This document shows, piece by piece, positions 1 through 7,634 of a stretch of DNA of 22,734 nucleotides; positions within the stretch are counted from its first letter, which is position 1; each line of letters starts with the position of its first letter. The notes below the pieces were generated by a model that did not search any database, was not told the origin of the DNA, and saw only the letters and a program-made list of their open reading frames with translations. Origin of the DNA: an uncultured Lachnospiraceae bacterium (lineage in GTDB: Bacteria; Bacillota_A; Clostridia; Lachnospirales; Lachnospiraceae); NCBI GenBank assembly GCA_902795715.1, contig CADBME010000199.1, positions 1-22,734 on the forward strand, given 5' to 3'. Made by a program: the position numbers and the translations under genes.

Positions 1-6
1 AAAAAA

Positions 7-81
7 TCGGGGTAACAAGATTCGAACTTGCGACCTCACGGCCCCCAGCCGTGCGCTCTAACCAAACTGAGCCATACCCCG
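7..81 (-). tRNA. tRNA-Pro (anticodon GGG)
   Basis: On the minus strand this 75-base stretch folds into a complete cloverleaf. The acceptor arms are CGGGGTA and TACCCCG with discriminator A; the D stem is GCTC/GAGC; the anticodon stem is CACGG/CCGTG around the loop CTGGGGG; the T arm is GCAAG-TTCGAAT-CTTGT. Positions 34-36 of the tRNA are GGG, which reads proline CCC/CCU codons. The 3' CCA is not encoded. A run of six T follows directly on the minus strand (complement of 1-6) and may be part of a terminator that continues outside the window. All stems pair; only a G-T closes the T stem. Confidence 0.96.
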
Positions 82-92
82 ATTCCTCAGTT

Positions 93-121
93 ATTATATA
101 CATAGTTGGAAGAAAAATCAA
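93..121 (-). promoter_or_regulatory. Promoter of the tRNA-Pro gene
   Basis: The minus strand has TTGATT (116-121), a 17-base spacer, and a perfect TATAAT (93-98). Transcription would start near position 86, about five bases before the mature tRNA 5' end at 81. Spacing and position are what is expected of a sigma-A promoter for a stable RNA. Confidence 0.75.
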
Positions 122-262
122 TAGGGAAATGCTTTTTTCCTGTGTTGATTTTTAAGAGATTATGACAAAGAATTCTGAATATGAACCTGCAGACATTTTA
201 CAAATCAGACAGGAGAATGTGGTTTCCCTTCCTGTTTATTAATTAAGGAGAAATAACAGACA

Positions 263-1213
263 ATGAAGCTGACAATTCTAGGAACAGGAAATGCTTTGGT
301 AACTCGTTGTTTTAACACCTGCTTTATTCTGGATCATGATGGACAGTGTCTTCTGGTTGACGGAGGAGGCGGAAGCATGATCTTAAGCCGTATTCTGGAA
401 GCTGGTTACCAGTGGAAGGATATCCGTCATATTTATGTGACCCATAAGCATGTGGATCATATTATGGGTATTGTCTGGATGGTCCGGGTGATCTGTCATC
501 AGATGAATCTGGGAATATATGAAGGGGAGGCCTGGATCCACGGTCACGACCAGGTAATCGAATTGGTTGAAGACTTATCGCAAAAGCTTCTGAATGGCAA
601 AGAGCTGGTTCATCTTAACGAACGGATCCATCTCCATGTAGTGGAGGATGGTGAGCTTTTCCACGCCATAGGAAACCGCTTTCAGGCTTTTGATATCCAT
701 TCGACTAAAGCAAAACAGTTCGGTTTTGCCATGTATTATGAAGAAAATGGTCAGGAGAAAAAACTAACCTGCTGTGGGGATGAACCTTATACAGAGTATG
801 AAAAAGAGTATGCTCAGGGAAGTGACTGGCTCCTTCATGAGGCTTTCTGCCTCTATGGACAGGCCGACCGTTTCCACCCCTATGATCACCACCATTCCAC
901 GGTCAGGGAAGCCTGCCTGAAGGCGGAGGAACTGCAGGTAAAAAACCTGATTCTCTACCACACAGAAGATGAGAATATAGAGGACAGAAAAAGGCTCTAC
1001 GAAGAAGAAGGCAGGCAATTCTACCATGGAAATCTTTATGTTCCCGACGATCTGACAAGAATCGATCTGTCCACCGGAAAGGCTGATCTCCTTGCCGGGG
1101 AATCCTGTAGGATCAGAAGGGAATCTTCCGGAAAAGGAAGCGACGGTAAGGAAATATCAGCTAAGGGAATCAAGACAAAGCGCAGAAAAACTCTGCGAAG
1201 CTTTTTCCGCTAA
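263..1213 (+). CDS. RNase Z-like metallo-beta-lactamase-fold hydrolase
   Basis: This 316-residue protein has the metallo-beta-lactamase fold and the layout of the RNase Z/ElaC branch. The metal-binding HxHxDH motif is HKHVDH at residues 61-66. Further probable ligands are His146, Asp173 (CCGDEP), the HEAF motif at 192-195, and His211/His233 in an HST...YHT arrangement like that of RNase Z. The family processes tRNA 3' ends or acts as a phosphodiesterase. A tRNA gene without encoded CCA lies next door but points away, so that link is only suggestive. About 40 C-terminal residues (from about 275) are rich in Lys/Arg/Ser and look disordered. The ribosome binding site AAGGAG (245-250) lies 12 bases before the ATG. 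It probably forms a two-gene unit with the PAP2 gene 15 bases downstream. It could be a general MBL phosphodiesterase rather than true RNase Z. Confidence 0.85.
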   Translation: MKLTILGTGNALVTRCFNTCFILDHDGQCLLVDGGGGSMILSRILEAGYQWKDIRHIYVTHKHVDHIMGIVWMVRVICHQMNLGIYEGEAWIHGHDQVIELVEDLSQKLLNGKELVHLNERIHLHVVEDGELFHAIGNRFQAFDIHSTKAKQFGFAMYYEENGQEKKLTCCGDEPYTEYEKEYAQGSDWLLHEAFCLYGQADRFHPYDHHHSTVREACLKAEELQVKNLILYHTEDENIEDRKRLYEEEGRQFYHGNLYVPDDLTRIDLSTGKADLLAGESCRIRRESSGKGSDGKEISAKGIKTKRRKTLRSFFR

Positions 1214-1228
1214 AGAAAGGTCCTCGCC

Positions 1229-1762
1229 ATGACAGGTGAACAGTATAACCGGATAGCGGACAGGTTGCGAGCCCATCCCGCTGTCATATCCACTATTATC
1301 ATAGTCAACCGTTTTTTGACGGCCCTGGGTTTTGCGGCCTATCCCGGTCTGATTCTTTTTATTTGTCTGAGACATATAGATGAATTCAGCTTCAGGACTG
1401 CTTTCAAGTTGTTCCTTCTCTATATTGCCGGGCCGGCTCTGGCTTTTGTTCTGCTATCTCTCTACCGGACAAAAAAGAATGCCCCCCGACCCTATGAGTC
1501 CGGGGAGATCCGGCCTATTATCAAGAAGGATACAAAGGGAAATTCCTTCCCCAGCAGACATATATTCAGCTTAAGCCTGATCGCTGCCCTATGGTATCCT
1601 TTTTTCAGGCCTGCCGGCATTCTTTTGCTGGTCTCCTCTCTCATCCTGGCCCTGATCCGGGTGGCGGGAGGTGTCCACTATATCAAGGACGTGGCCGTCG
1701 GTTTTCTCATTGGAACAGGCTCCGGAATCCTAATCAATCTTCTTGCAGGCCTATGGCTTTAA
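1229..1762 (+). CDS. PAP2-family membrane phosphatase, variant active site
   Basis: This 177-residue integral membrane protein belongs to the type 2 phosphatidic acid phosphatase family, which dephosphorylates lipid or undecaprenyl phosphates at the membrane. The three signature motifs are present but altered. Motif 1 (normally KX6RP) reads R80-x6-RP. Motif 2 (normally PSGH) reads PSRH at 108-111. Motif 3 is intact as R144-x5-H150-x3-D154. Hydrophobic segments at about 20-48, 60-78, 114-142 and 155-176 fit a short multi-pass protein. The start follows GAAAGG, 15 bases after the RNase Z-like gene, so the two are probably co-transcribed. Substrate cannot be told from the sequence. A second PAP2 gene with canonical motifs lies at 16682-17644. 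Confidence 0.85.
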   Translation: MTGEQYNRIADRLRAHPAVISTIIIVNRFLTALGFAAYPGLILFICLRHIDEFSFRTAFKLFLLYIAGPALAFVLLSLYRTKKNAPRPYESGEIRPIIKKDTKGNSFPSRHIFSLSLIAALWYPFFRPAGILLLVSSLILALIRVAGGVHYIKDVAVGFLIGTGSGILINLLAGLWL

Positions 1763-1787
1763 TCGGCCACACCTGAATCAGGTAAGT

Positions 1788-1831
1788 AAAAAACAGCACT
1801 CTGCTTTGGTCTTACATCAAACAGAGTGCTG
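1788..1831 (-). terminator. Intrinsic terminator between convergent genes
   Basis: A hairpin with arms CAGCACTCTG (1794-1803) and CAGAGTGCTG (1822-1831), extended inward by TTTG/CAAA across a bulged base, is followed on the minus strand by six T (complement of 1788-1793). It ends the ispH-S1 message. On the plus strand the same hairpin is followed by the T-rich TAATTATTT, so it may also stop the PAP2 transcript. Confidence 0.85.
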
Positions 1832-1931
1832 TAATTATTTAAATCTTATCCGTTTTAAAAATTTCTGAATTATAAAGCAGGTCGCTTTTAAAAAGCATTC
1901 AGTTTTTTATAATTCTCTCAGTCCGCCTTTA

Positions 1932-4055
1932 TTATTCCTCTGCCGGAGCTTCCTCTTCTGCGGGAGCTTCTTCAGCCGGAACTTCCTCTTCTACAGGAGC
2001 TTCTTCAGCCGGAGCTTCCTCTTCTACAGGAGCTTCTTCAACCGGAGCTTCCTCTTCTGCAGGCGTTTCCTCTACAGGAGCGGCTTCTTCTTCATAAGCC
2101 TCTTCTACCGGAGCCTCTTCTTCATAAACAGGCTCTTCTGCCGGAGCTTCTTCTTCATACTCGGGAGCCGGTACAGAGTCCATAGCCTTCATGGAAAGAC
2201 TGATCTTGCGATCTTCCTGCTTGAAGTCTACAACCTCAGCTGTGATTTCCTGTCCTACGCTGAGAACATCTGAGGGTTTGTCGATATGATGTCTTGCAAT
2301 CTGAGAAACATGAAGAAGTGCGTCAACGCCGGGCTCTAATTCAATAAATGCGCCGAAGTCGGTCATTCTTGCAACACGTCCTGTTACCACGTTGCCCTTC
2401 TTATACTTCTCATCAGCTGTAAGCCAGGGATTGCTCTCCGGGAACTTGAGGGATAAGGCAATCTTCTCACCCTGGATATCCTTGATCAGGACCTTAAGCT
2501 CTTCGCCGTTGCTGAAAAGCTTCTTGGGATTGTCCACACGGCCCCAGCTCATCTCAGAGATATGAAGAAGTCCATCTGCTCCGCCAAGGTCGATGAAGGC
2601 ACCGAAATCAGTTACGTTCTTGACAACGCCTTCTACGGTCATGCCCTTCTCGATTCTTGAGAACAGCTCTTCTTTCTTTGCTTTCTTCTCTGCTACAAGG
2701 AGCTGCTTACGGTCACCGATGATCCTTCTCTTTCTGGGATTGAACTCGATGATCTTAAACTGGATTTCCTGGCCATCGTATTTCTTGAGGTTCTTCTCAT
2801 AGGTATCCGAAACGAGGGAAGCCGGGATAAATACTCTCGTCTCCTCGACCATAACACTCAGTCCACCGTCTAAAACTCTTGTAACCGGAGCAGTCAGAAC
2901 CTCACCATTATTAAACGCTTCTTCTAAGATCTTGTTTCCTCTTTCCGCTTTCAGTCTCTTGTATGTCAGGAGAACCTGGCCCTCGCCATCGTTCATCTTG
3001 AGAACCTTTGCTTCCATCTCGTCATCAACGTTGACAACGGTGGTAAGATCCAGACTGGAATCGTTGGAATATTCGTTACGTTTAATGATACCTTCTGACT
3101 TGTATTTAATATCTAAGATGATCTCATCTTCCTTAACGTCAATTACCGTACCCTTGACAACCTGTCCGCTCCTGATTGTTACAAAATTTTCGTCCAGCAT
3201 CTGGTCAAAACTCATTTCTGCCATGCTTTCATGAACCTCCTTGATAATATAATTTGGGGTCGATGCCCCTGCAGTAATACCGAGAAATTCGATATCAGCA
3301 TACCTGTCCATGTTGAGATCATGAACAGTTTGTATATATGAAGTATTACTACATTCACCTTTACAAATCTCAAATAACTTCTGTGTATTTGAGCTGTGTT
3401 TGCCTCCGATTACGATCATGGCATCCGCCCTGGCTGCCAGCTCTTTCGCCTCATCCTGTCTCTTCCGGGTGGCGTTACATATCGTGTCGCAAACATTAAT
3501 ATCATAACCTTTTTTTGAAACAATTTCAACTAATTCATTAAATTTCCCACGATGAAATGTGGTCTGGGATACAATGGTTACCGGTGTTCCCTCCGGCAAT
3601 GACAAGGCCTCTGCCTGCTCGTAATCTTCCACGATCACCGGCTGACTGTGGCACCAGCCCTGAATCCCTTCCACTTCGGGATGGTGGGCATTACCTATGA
3701 TGATGATAGTTCGTCCCTTCTGACTTTCCTCATCCACAATATGGTGGATCTTGCGGACAAAGGGACAGGTTGCATCGACAAGTTCGTGACCGGCCTCCTC
3801 AATCATCCGATAAATGCGCTCCGGAACACCGTGGGATCTTATAATCACAGTCCCTTTTTCAATTCGTCCGAAATCTTCAGGGTCATTCACTACCCTGACT
3901 CCGGACTTTTCAAGGTCCGCCACCACCTCATCATTATGGATGATGGGACCGAATGTATATACATGATCCTTAACGGACTCTTTATAAACTGTATCAACCG
4001 CTCTTTGTACGCCAAAGCAAAAACCCGCAGATTCCGCAATATGTATTTCCATCAT
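1932..4055 (-). CDS. ispH: IspH (HMBPP reductase)-ribosomal protein S1 fusion
   Basis: This is a 707-residue bifunctional protein. Residues 1-285 are 4-hydroxy-3-methylbut-2-enyl diphosphate reductase, the last step of the MEP isoprenoid pathway; the iron-sulphur cluster ligands are Cys13 (GFCFGV), Cys97 (DATCPF) and Cys193 (DTICNAT). Four S1 RNA-binding repeats follow at about 297-366, 385-453, 470-538 and 555-624; the last two carry the strongest S1 signature (TDFGAFI/LLH.S). Residues from about 627 to the end are an acidic Glu/Ala/Pro/Val repeat tail. IspH-S1 fusions next to cmk are known in Clostridia. The start lies 7 bases after the cmk stop, with GGGAG overlapping the end of cmk, so the genes are coupled; the adjacent second Met (4052) is an equally possible start. 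It is transcribed from the cmk promoter or from further upstream. Confidence 0.96.
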   Translation of the reverse strand: MMEIHIAESAGFCFGVQRAVDTVYKESVKDHVYTFGPIIHNDEVVADLEKSGVRVVNDPEDFGRIEKGTVIIRSHGVPERIYRMIEEAGHELVDATCPFVRKIHHIVDEESQKGRTIIIIGNAHHPEVEGIQGWCHSQPVIVEDYEQAEALSLPEGTPVTIVSQTTFHRGKFNELVEIVSKKGYDINVCDTICNATRKRQDEAKELAARADAMIVIGGKHSSNTQKLFEICKGECSNTSYIQTVHDLNMDRYADIEFLGITAGASTPNYIIKEVHESMAEMSFDQMLDENFVTIRSGQVVKGTVIDVKEDEIILDIKYKSEGIIKRNEYSNDSSLDLTTVVNVDDEMEAKVLKMNDGEGQVLLTYKRLKAERGNKILEEAFNNGEVLTAPVTRVLDGGLSVMVEETRVFIPASLVSDTYEKNLKKYDGQEIQFKIIEFNPRKRRIIGDRKQLLVAEKKAKKEELFSRIEKGMTVEGVVKNVTDFGAFIDLGGADGLLHISEMSWGRVDNPKKLFSNGEELKVLIKDIQGEKIALSLKFPESNPWLTADEKYKKGNVVTGRVARMTDFGAFIELEPGVDALLHVSQIARHHIDKPSDVLSVGQEITAEVVDFKQEDRKISLSMKAMDSVPAPEYEEEAPAEEPVYEEEAPVEEAYEEEAAPVEETPAEEEAPVEEAPVEEEAPAEEAPVEEEVPAEEAPAEEEAPAEE
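1945..2062 (-). repeat. 33-base tandem repeat coding the acidic S1 tail
   Basis: Three near-identical 33-base units (1945-1977, 1978-2010, 2011-2043) and part of a fourth run in frame, each coding 11 residues of the type EEEAPAEEAPV. Units differ by a few substitutions. The reading frame is preserved, so this is a coding repeat and not a non-coding array. Confidence 0.85.
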
Positions 4056-4062
4056 GGTCTCA

Positions 4063-4740
4063 TCAGCTCTCCCGGCTTTTTACCTGATCAAAACATTCGA
4101 TCACGGTATCGATGACCTTGTCAATGGACATATCCGAAGAATCCACCAGGATGGCATCTTCCGCCTGGCGAAGAGGAGCAATCTCTCTCTCTGAATCCTG
4201 CTTATCCCTGAGGATGATATCTTCCCGGATCTGATCAAGATCACAATCCCTGCCCTTCTCGACCAGTTCCTTATATCTCCTCATAGCCCGGACATCGGCG
4301 GAAGCCGTGAGATAAATCTTAAGACTGGCATCGGGAAGGACGTGAGTTCCTATATCTCTTCCATCCATCAGTACATCCGATGTTTTCGCCATATTCCTCT
4401 GGAGATCCAGCAGGGCCGCCCGGACTTCCGGTATGGCCGAGGTCACAGAAGCCATCTTCCCTACCTCTTCCTCCCGAATCAGGGAGGATACGTTCTCTCC
4501 ATTCAGAAATACCTGCTGGGACCCTTCGTCATCATACCCCAATGAAATTTCAATCTCGGGGCACTCTGCAGCAATCAGTTCCCTGTCGTGACCATCCATG
4601 TTCTTTCTGAGAAAATGAAGGGCCATTGCCCGGTACATGGCACCGGTATCAACATAAATAAATCCCAGTTTTTTCGCAATCGCCTTGGCAATCGTGCTCT
4701 TGCCGGCTCCTGCCGGCCCGTCAATTGCAATACTGTACAT
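4063..4740 (-). CDS. cmk: Cytidylate kinase (CMP/dCMP kinase)
   Basis: This 225-residue protein has the usual length of bacterial CMP kinase, which phosphorylates CMP and dCMP in pyrimidine nucleotide recycling in the cytoplasm. The P-loop GPAGAGKST is at residues 8-16, followed by the DTGAMYRA nucleoside-binding segment, and the DGRDIGTHVLP motif typical of Cmk lies near 126-136. The start ATG follows GGGAGG by 9 bases. A promoter with an extended -10 lies about 80 bases upstream. ispH-S1 begins 7 bases after the stop, a conserved cmk-S1-type neighbourhood. Confidence 0.97.
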   Translation of the reverse strand: MYSIAIDGPAGAGKSTIAKAIAKKLGFIYVDTGAMYRAMALHFLRKNMDGHDRELIAAECPEIEISLGYDDEGSQQVFLNGENVSSLIREEEVGKMASVTSAIPEVRAALLDLQRNMAKTSDVLMDGRDIGTHVLPDASLKIYLTASADVRAMRRYKELVEKGRDCDLDQIREDIILRDKQDSEREIAPLRQAEDAILVDSSDMSIDKVIDTVIECFDQVKSRES

Positions 4741-4823
4741 ATGAGAAATCCTCCCATCTCAGGTCTTTTTACCGGGAAATGTTTCATTTTGGAAAGCCTT
4801 CCCAAAAAAACCTGCACCGACAT

Positions 4824-4852
4824 ATAATATCATAAGTTTTAATAAAAAGCAA
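4824..4852 (-). promoter_or_regulatory. Promoter for cmk and ispH-S1
   Basis: On the minus strand TTGCTT (4847-4852) is followed by 17 bases and TATTAT (4824-4829). TG is correctly placed one base before the -10, making it an extended -10 promoter. The expected start near 4817 gives a leader of about 77 bases. The leader contains a 9-bp hairpin (TTTTGGGAA/TTTCCAAAA, with one G-T pair) without a U-tract. The -35 is weak. Confidence 0.55.
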
Positions 4853-4879
4853 AACAATCTTTATAAATTATATTAATTT

Positions 4880-6124
4880 TTATGCATTTTTTCCGGCTGC
4901 ATAGCCTGTGGACCAGGCCACCTGAAGATTAAAGCCGCCGGTAACGGCATCGACATCAAGAAGCTCACCCGCAATGTATAGATTTTTCACTAATTTGGAC
5001 TCCATGGTCCTGGGATTCACTTCCCGGACACATACGCCGCCCCGGGTAATAATGGCTTCTTCGAATCCCCGGGTTCCCCGGATATGCATCCTGACCTGTT
5101 TCATGGTCTCCACCATTCTCCGTCGTTCTTTCTTTGTGATATCCCTGACCCTGGTCTCCTGGTCGATTTGAGCCTGGTTAAGAAATATGGCTACCATACT
5201 TTTTGGGAGCATCCTCTCGATGACATTTCCTATTTTCTTGTTGCGGTAGATGTCAAACTCTCTCAGGAAGCGCCGGTCCAGCTGGTCCTGAGACAGGGCC
5301 GGTTTCAAATCGAGATCCAGAATCAGTTTTCCGGCCCTCAGTGCCTCCTGGTGTTTGCCAAGGCAGGTGCTGGCAGTCAGAACCAGAGGACCACTGACTC
5401 CGAAATGAGTAAAGAGGAATTCTCCGAATCCCTGGTAGATTTTTTTCTTTCCCTCCTTAAGGGTAAGGGATACATTTTTCAGGCTGAGACCGGACAGATC
5501 TCTGCACCAGGATTCTTTCATATTAAAGGGGACAAGGGAGGGCTGGGGTTCCATGATCCGGTGGCCGGCCTGGGCGGCCAGATCGTATCCGGAACCATTG
5601 GATCCTGTCGAGGGATAGGATTTCCCTCCGCAAGTCAGAATCACGGCATCAGCTTTGACTATTTGTCCGTCCGATAATACCACGCCAGCAGCCCGTCGTG
5701 GGGACTCCCCTTCCAGCAAAAGCTTTTTTACACTGCATCCGGTCCGGACATCCACATGGCATTTTTTCATCTCCTCAACCAGAATACGGATCACGTCCGA
5801 GGAATGGTCTGACCGTGGAAAGACTCTCTGCCCTCTCTCCACCTTGGTTGCCAGTCCTCTATCGTTGAGAAAGGCTACCATATCCTCATTGGTGAAATCA
5901 GAAAAGGATGAGTACATAAAACGAGGATTGGTCACCACCGAATTCAGAAAGTCTGCCGGCGGGCAGGCGTTTGTGATGTTGCAGCGACCCTTGCCGGTAA
6001 TATAAAGTTTTTTTCCGGGCTTTTCATTCTTTTCAAAAAGGATGACCCTTTGATTTCCATATGACGCAGAAATGGCAGCCATCATTCCGGCTGCCCCTCC
6101 GCCTGCTATAATAATTGTCCTCAT
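4880..6124 (-). CDS. BaiN/HI0933-type FAD-dependent oxidoreductase
   Basis: This 414-residue flavoprotein is of the HI0933/YhiN family, in which BaiN and so-called aminoacetone oxidases are also placed. The N-terminal Rossmann dinucleotide motif is AGGGAAGMMAAISA (residues 7-20), followed by the family's KLYITGKGRCNITN stretch near 44-57. The C-terminal FAD contact AGELLDVDAVTGGFN is near 386-400. Family members reduce or oxidise diverse substrates; the physiological substrate of this one cannot be read from the sequence. Its ribosome binding site is weak (only AGAA-like before the ATG). It starts 25 bases after the RpiR-type regulator, so it is probably translated from a shared message. The gene downstream, cmk, has its own promoter. 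Confidence 0.88.
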   Translation of the reverse strand: MRTIIIAGGGAAGMMAAISASYGNQRVILFEKNEKPGKKLYITGKGRCNITNACPPADFLNSVVTNPRFMYSSFSDFTNEDMVAFLNDRGLATKVERGQRVFPRSDHSSDVIRILVEEMKKCHVDVRTGCSVKKLLLEGESPRRAAGVVLSDGQIVKADAVILTCGGKSYPSTGSNGSGYDLAAQAGHRIMEPQPSLVPFNMKESWCRDLSGLSLKNVSLTLKEGKKKIYQGFGEFLFTHFGVSGPLVLTASTCLGKHQEALRAGKLILDLDLKPALSQDQLDRRFLREFDIYRNKKIGNVIERMLPKSMVAIFLNQAQIDQETRVRDITKKERRRMVETMKQVRMHIRGTRGFEEAIITRGGVCVREVNPRTMESKLVKNLYIAGELLDVDAVTGGFNLQVAWSTGYAAGKNA

Positions 6125-6149
6125 GTGTTTCTAATTCTTATTATATATT

Positions 6150-7019
6150 CTACAACTTTTTATTATATACATCATCGTATTCATTCCAGAGGTCTTCAAG
6201 AGCCATCAGTCTTTTTTCCACCTCATCCTTTCGGAGAAGGGCTACTGCTGTAACCAGCGCATTGACCACACTAACCGGTCCGGCAAGGGAATCAACGATG
6301 GTCATGACATCACTCTTTGCGATCAGACTGCAATCCGCGAATTCCACAATAGGGGACTGCATGTTATCGGTAAGGGCGATAGTCGATGCCCCATGGTCTT
6401 TGGCATATTTTAAGGCAGTGATGGTTCTCTTGGAGTAACGGGGAAAGGTGATGCCGATCATCACATCATTCTCCCCGATAGTATATATCTGCTCAAGGGT
6501 TTCTGATGTAGAGTTGGCACCGACTACCTCAACCTGGTCAAAAAGCATTCTGAAGTAATAACCCAGAAGGCCGGCCAGATAGGCTGCGCTCCTGGCGCCC
6601 AAAATCACAATTCTCCGTCCGCTGTTAATCAGCTTTACCGCCTGATCAAATTCTTTCTCATCAATCCCACCCGTAAGCGTATCTCTCAGGCGGTCAATAT
6701 CCGTAGAAAGAACACTTCGAAGAACCCCTTTTTCCTGATACCTTTTGGAAGACAGGGACATTCTCTGGGAAGCATTGGAATTGGTCTTGACGATAATCTG
6801 AATTGCTTTTTGCAGCTCCGGATATCCATCATATCCCAGCTGATAGGCAAAACGGACAACTGTAGATTCACTGACTCCGGCCTCCTTTCCCAGCTTGGAA
6901 GCCGTAAGATAAGCGGCAATATCATAATTCTCGCTTATATACTGGGCCAGTTTCCTCTGACCTTTGCTGAAGTCTGCGCGTTTCTCTTCAATCCTCTGAA
7001 ATAAATTCAGCTGCTGCAT
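6150..7019 (-). CDS. MurR/RpiR-family transcriptional regulator
   Basis: This 289-residue regulator has an N-terminal HTH_6 DNA-binding domain (about residues 1-77, recognition region near GVSESTVVRFAYQLG at 48-62) and a C-terminal SIS domain (about 127-255) of the kind that binds phosphosugars. Members usually control sugar or amino-sugar catabolic genes nearby, but no sugar gene lies in this window. The adjacent BaiN-type flavoprotein, 25 bases downstream, is the only obvious co-transcribed partner. The start follows AGGAGAGAGAAGAAACC. That ribosome binding site directly abuts the U-tract of the terminator hairpin behind apt. Confidence 0.93.
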   Translation of the reverse strand: MQQLNLFQRIEEKRADFSKGQRKLAQYISENYDIAAYLTASKLGKEAGVSESTVVRFAYQLGYDGYPELQKAIQIIVKTNSNASQRMSLSSKRYQEKGVLRSVLSTDIDRLRDTLTGGIDEKEFDQAVKLINSGRRIVILGARSAAYLAGLLGYYFRMLFDQVEVVGANSTSETLEQIYTIGENDVMIGITFPRYSKRTITALKYAKDHGASTIALTDNMQSPIVEFADCSLIAKSDVMTIVDSLAGPVSVVNALVTAVALLRKDEVEKRLMALEDLWNEYDDVYNKKL

Positions 7020-7036
7020 GGTTTCTTCTCTCTCCT

Positions 7037-7074
7037 AAAAAAACCAGATGCCATCTGCTGTCGATGGCATCCGG
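7037..7074 (-). terminator. Intrinsic terminator after apt / leader of rpiR
   Basis: On the minus strand a 12-bp stem (CCGGATGCCATC paired with GATGGCATCTGG, one G-T) closes a 7-base loop and is followed by seven T (complement of 7037-7043). The U-tract ends at the ribosome binding site of the RpiR gene. There is no room for a promoter between them, so transcription of rpiR must pass this hairpin. Confidence 0.88.
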
Positions 7075-7109
7075 ATGAAATCGAATCAATGTTTCTGAAT
7101 GTCGATCTC

Positions 7110-7634
7110 CTATGCACCGGGATAAGTGATTGCGGAAGCTACATCATAGCCTGCCAGTTTCTCACGTCCCTTTAAGCCTGCCAGTTCCATAACAAAGATG
7201 CACTTTACAACAACGCCGCCCAGCTTCTCGATCAGGTCAATGGCCGCTTTAGCTGTTCCACCGGTAGCCAGAAGGTCATCGACAAGAACTACTCTCTGAC
7301 CCGGGAAAATAGCATCTTTGTGAATCTCGATGGTGGCTGTACCATACTCCAGATCATAGGTCTGCTCCACTGTCTCTCTGGGAAGCTTGCCCTTCTTCCG
7401 GATCATGACAAATCCCCTGTTCTTATTATAGGCGATGGGCATACCAAAGAGGAATCCTCTTGACTCCGTTCCTGCAACCATGTCAAAGTCAACCCCTTCA
7501 AGGAGTCTCATCATCTCATGGACACTGAGTTTAAGGCCTTCTGCATCCTGTAAAATGGAAGTAATATCACGAAAGATAATTCCCGGTTCCGGAAAATCCG
7601 GAATACTTACCACATAATCCTCAAGTCGTCTCAC
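7110..7634 (-). CDS. apt: Adenine phosphoribosyltransferase
   Basis: Apt converts adenine and PRPP to AMP in purine salvage in the cytoplasm. The PRPP-binding loop VLVDDLLATGGT is at about residues 116-127, and the family hallmark SIPDFPEPGIIFRDIT lies near the N-terminus. I place the start at the GTG at 7634, giving 174 residues, because GGAGGAG ends six bases before it and the protein then begins (V/M)RRLEDYVV as in homologues. The in-frame ATG at 7649 would put the ribosome binding site inside the gene. A promoter (7780-7809) and a structured leader of about 139 bases precede it, and a strong terminator follows the stop at 7037-7074. Confidence 0.96.
   Translation of the reverse strand: MRRLEDYVVSIPDFPEPGIIFRDITSILQDAEGLKLSVHEMMRLLEGVDFDMVAGTESRGFLFGMPIAYNKNRGFVMIRKKGKLPRETVEQTYDLEYGTATIEIHKDAIFPGQRVVLVDDLLATGGTAKAAIDLIEKLGGVVVKCIFVMELAGLKGREKLAGYDVASAITYPGA

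Noticed and set aside
217..246. Nine-codon leader peptide (MWFPFLFIN) whose stop overlaps the ribosome binding site of the RNase Z-like gene
   Set aside because: AGGAG is only one base from the ATG, too close for efficient initiation, and no attenuator structure follows. Left as a curiosity.
1945..2062. Possible CRISPR or minisatellite array
   Set aside because: Units are contiguous without spacers and in frame within the S1 tail; it is a coding repeat.
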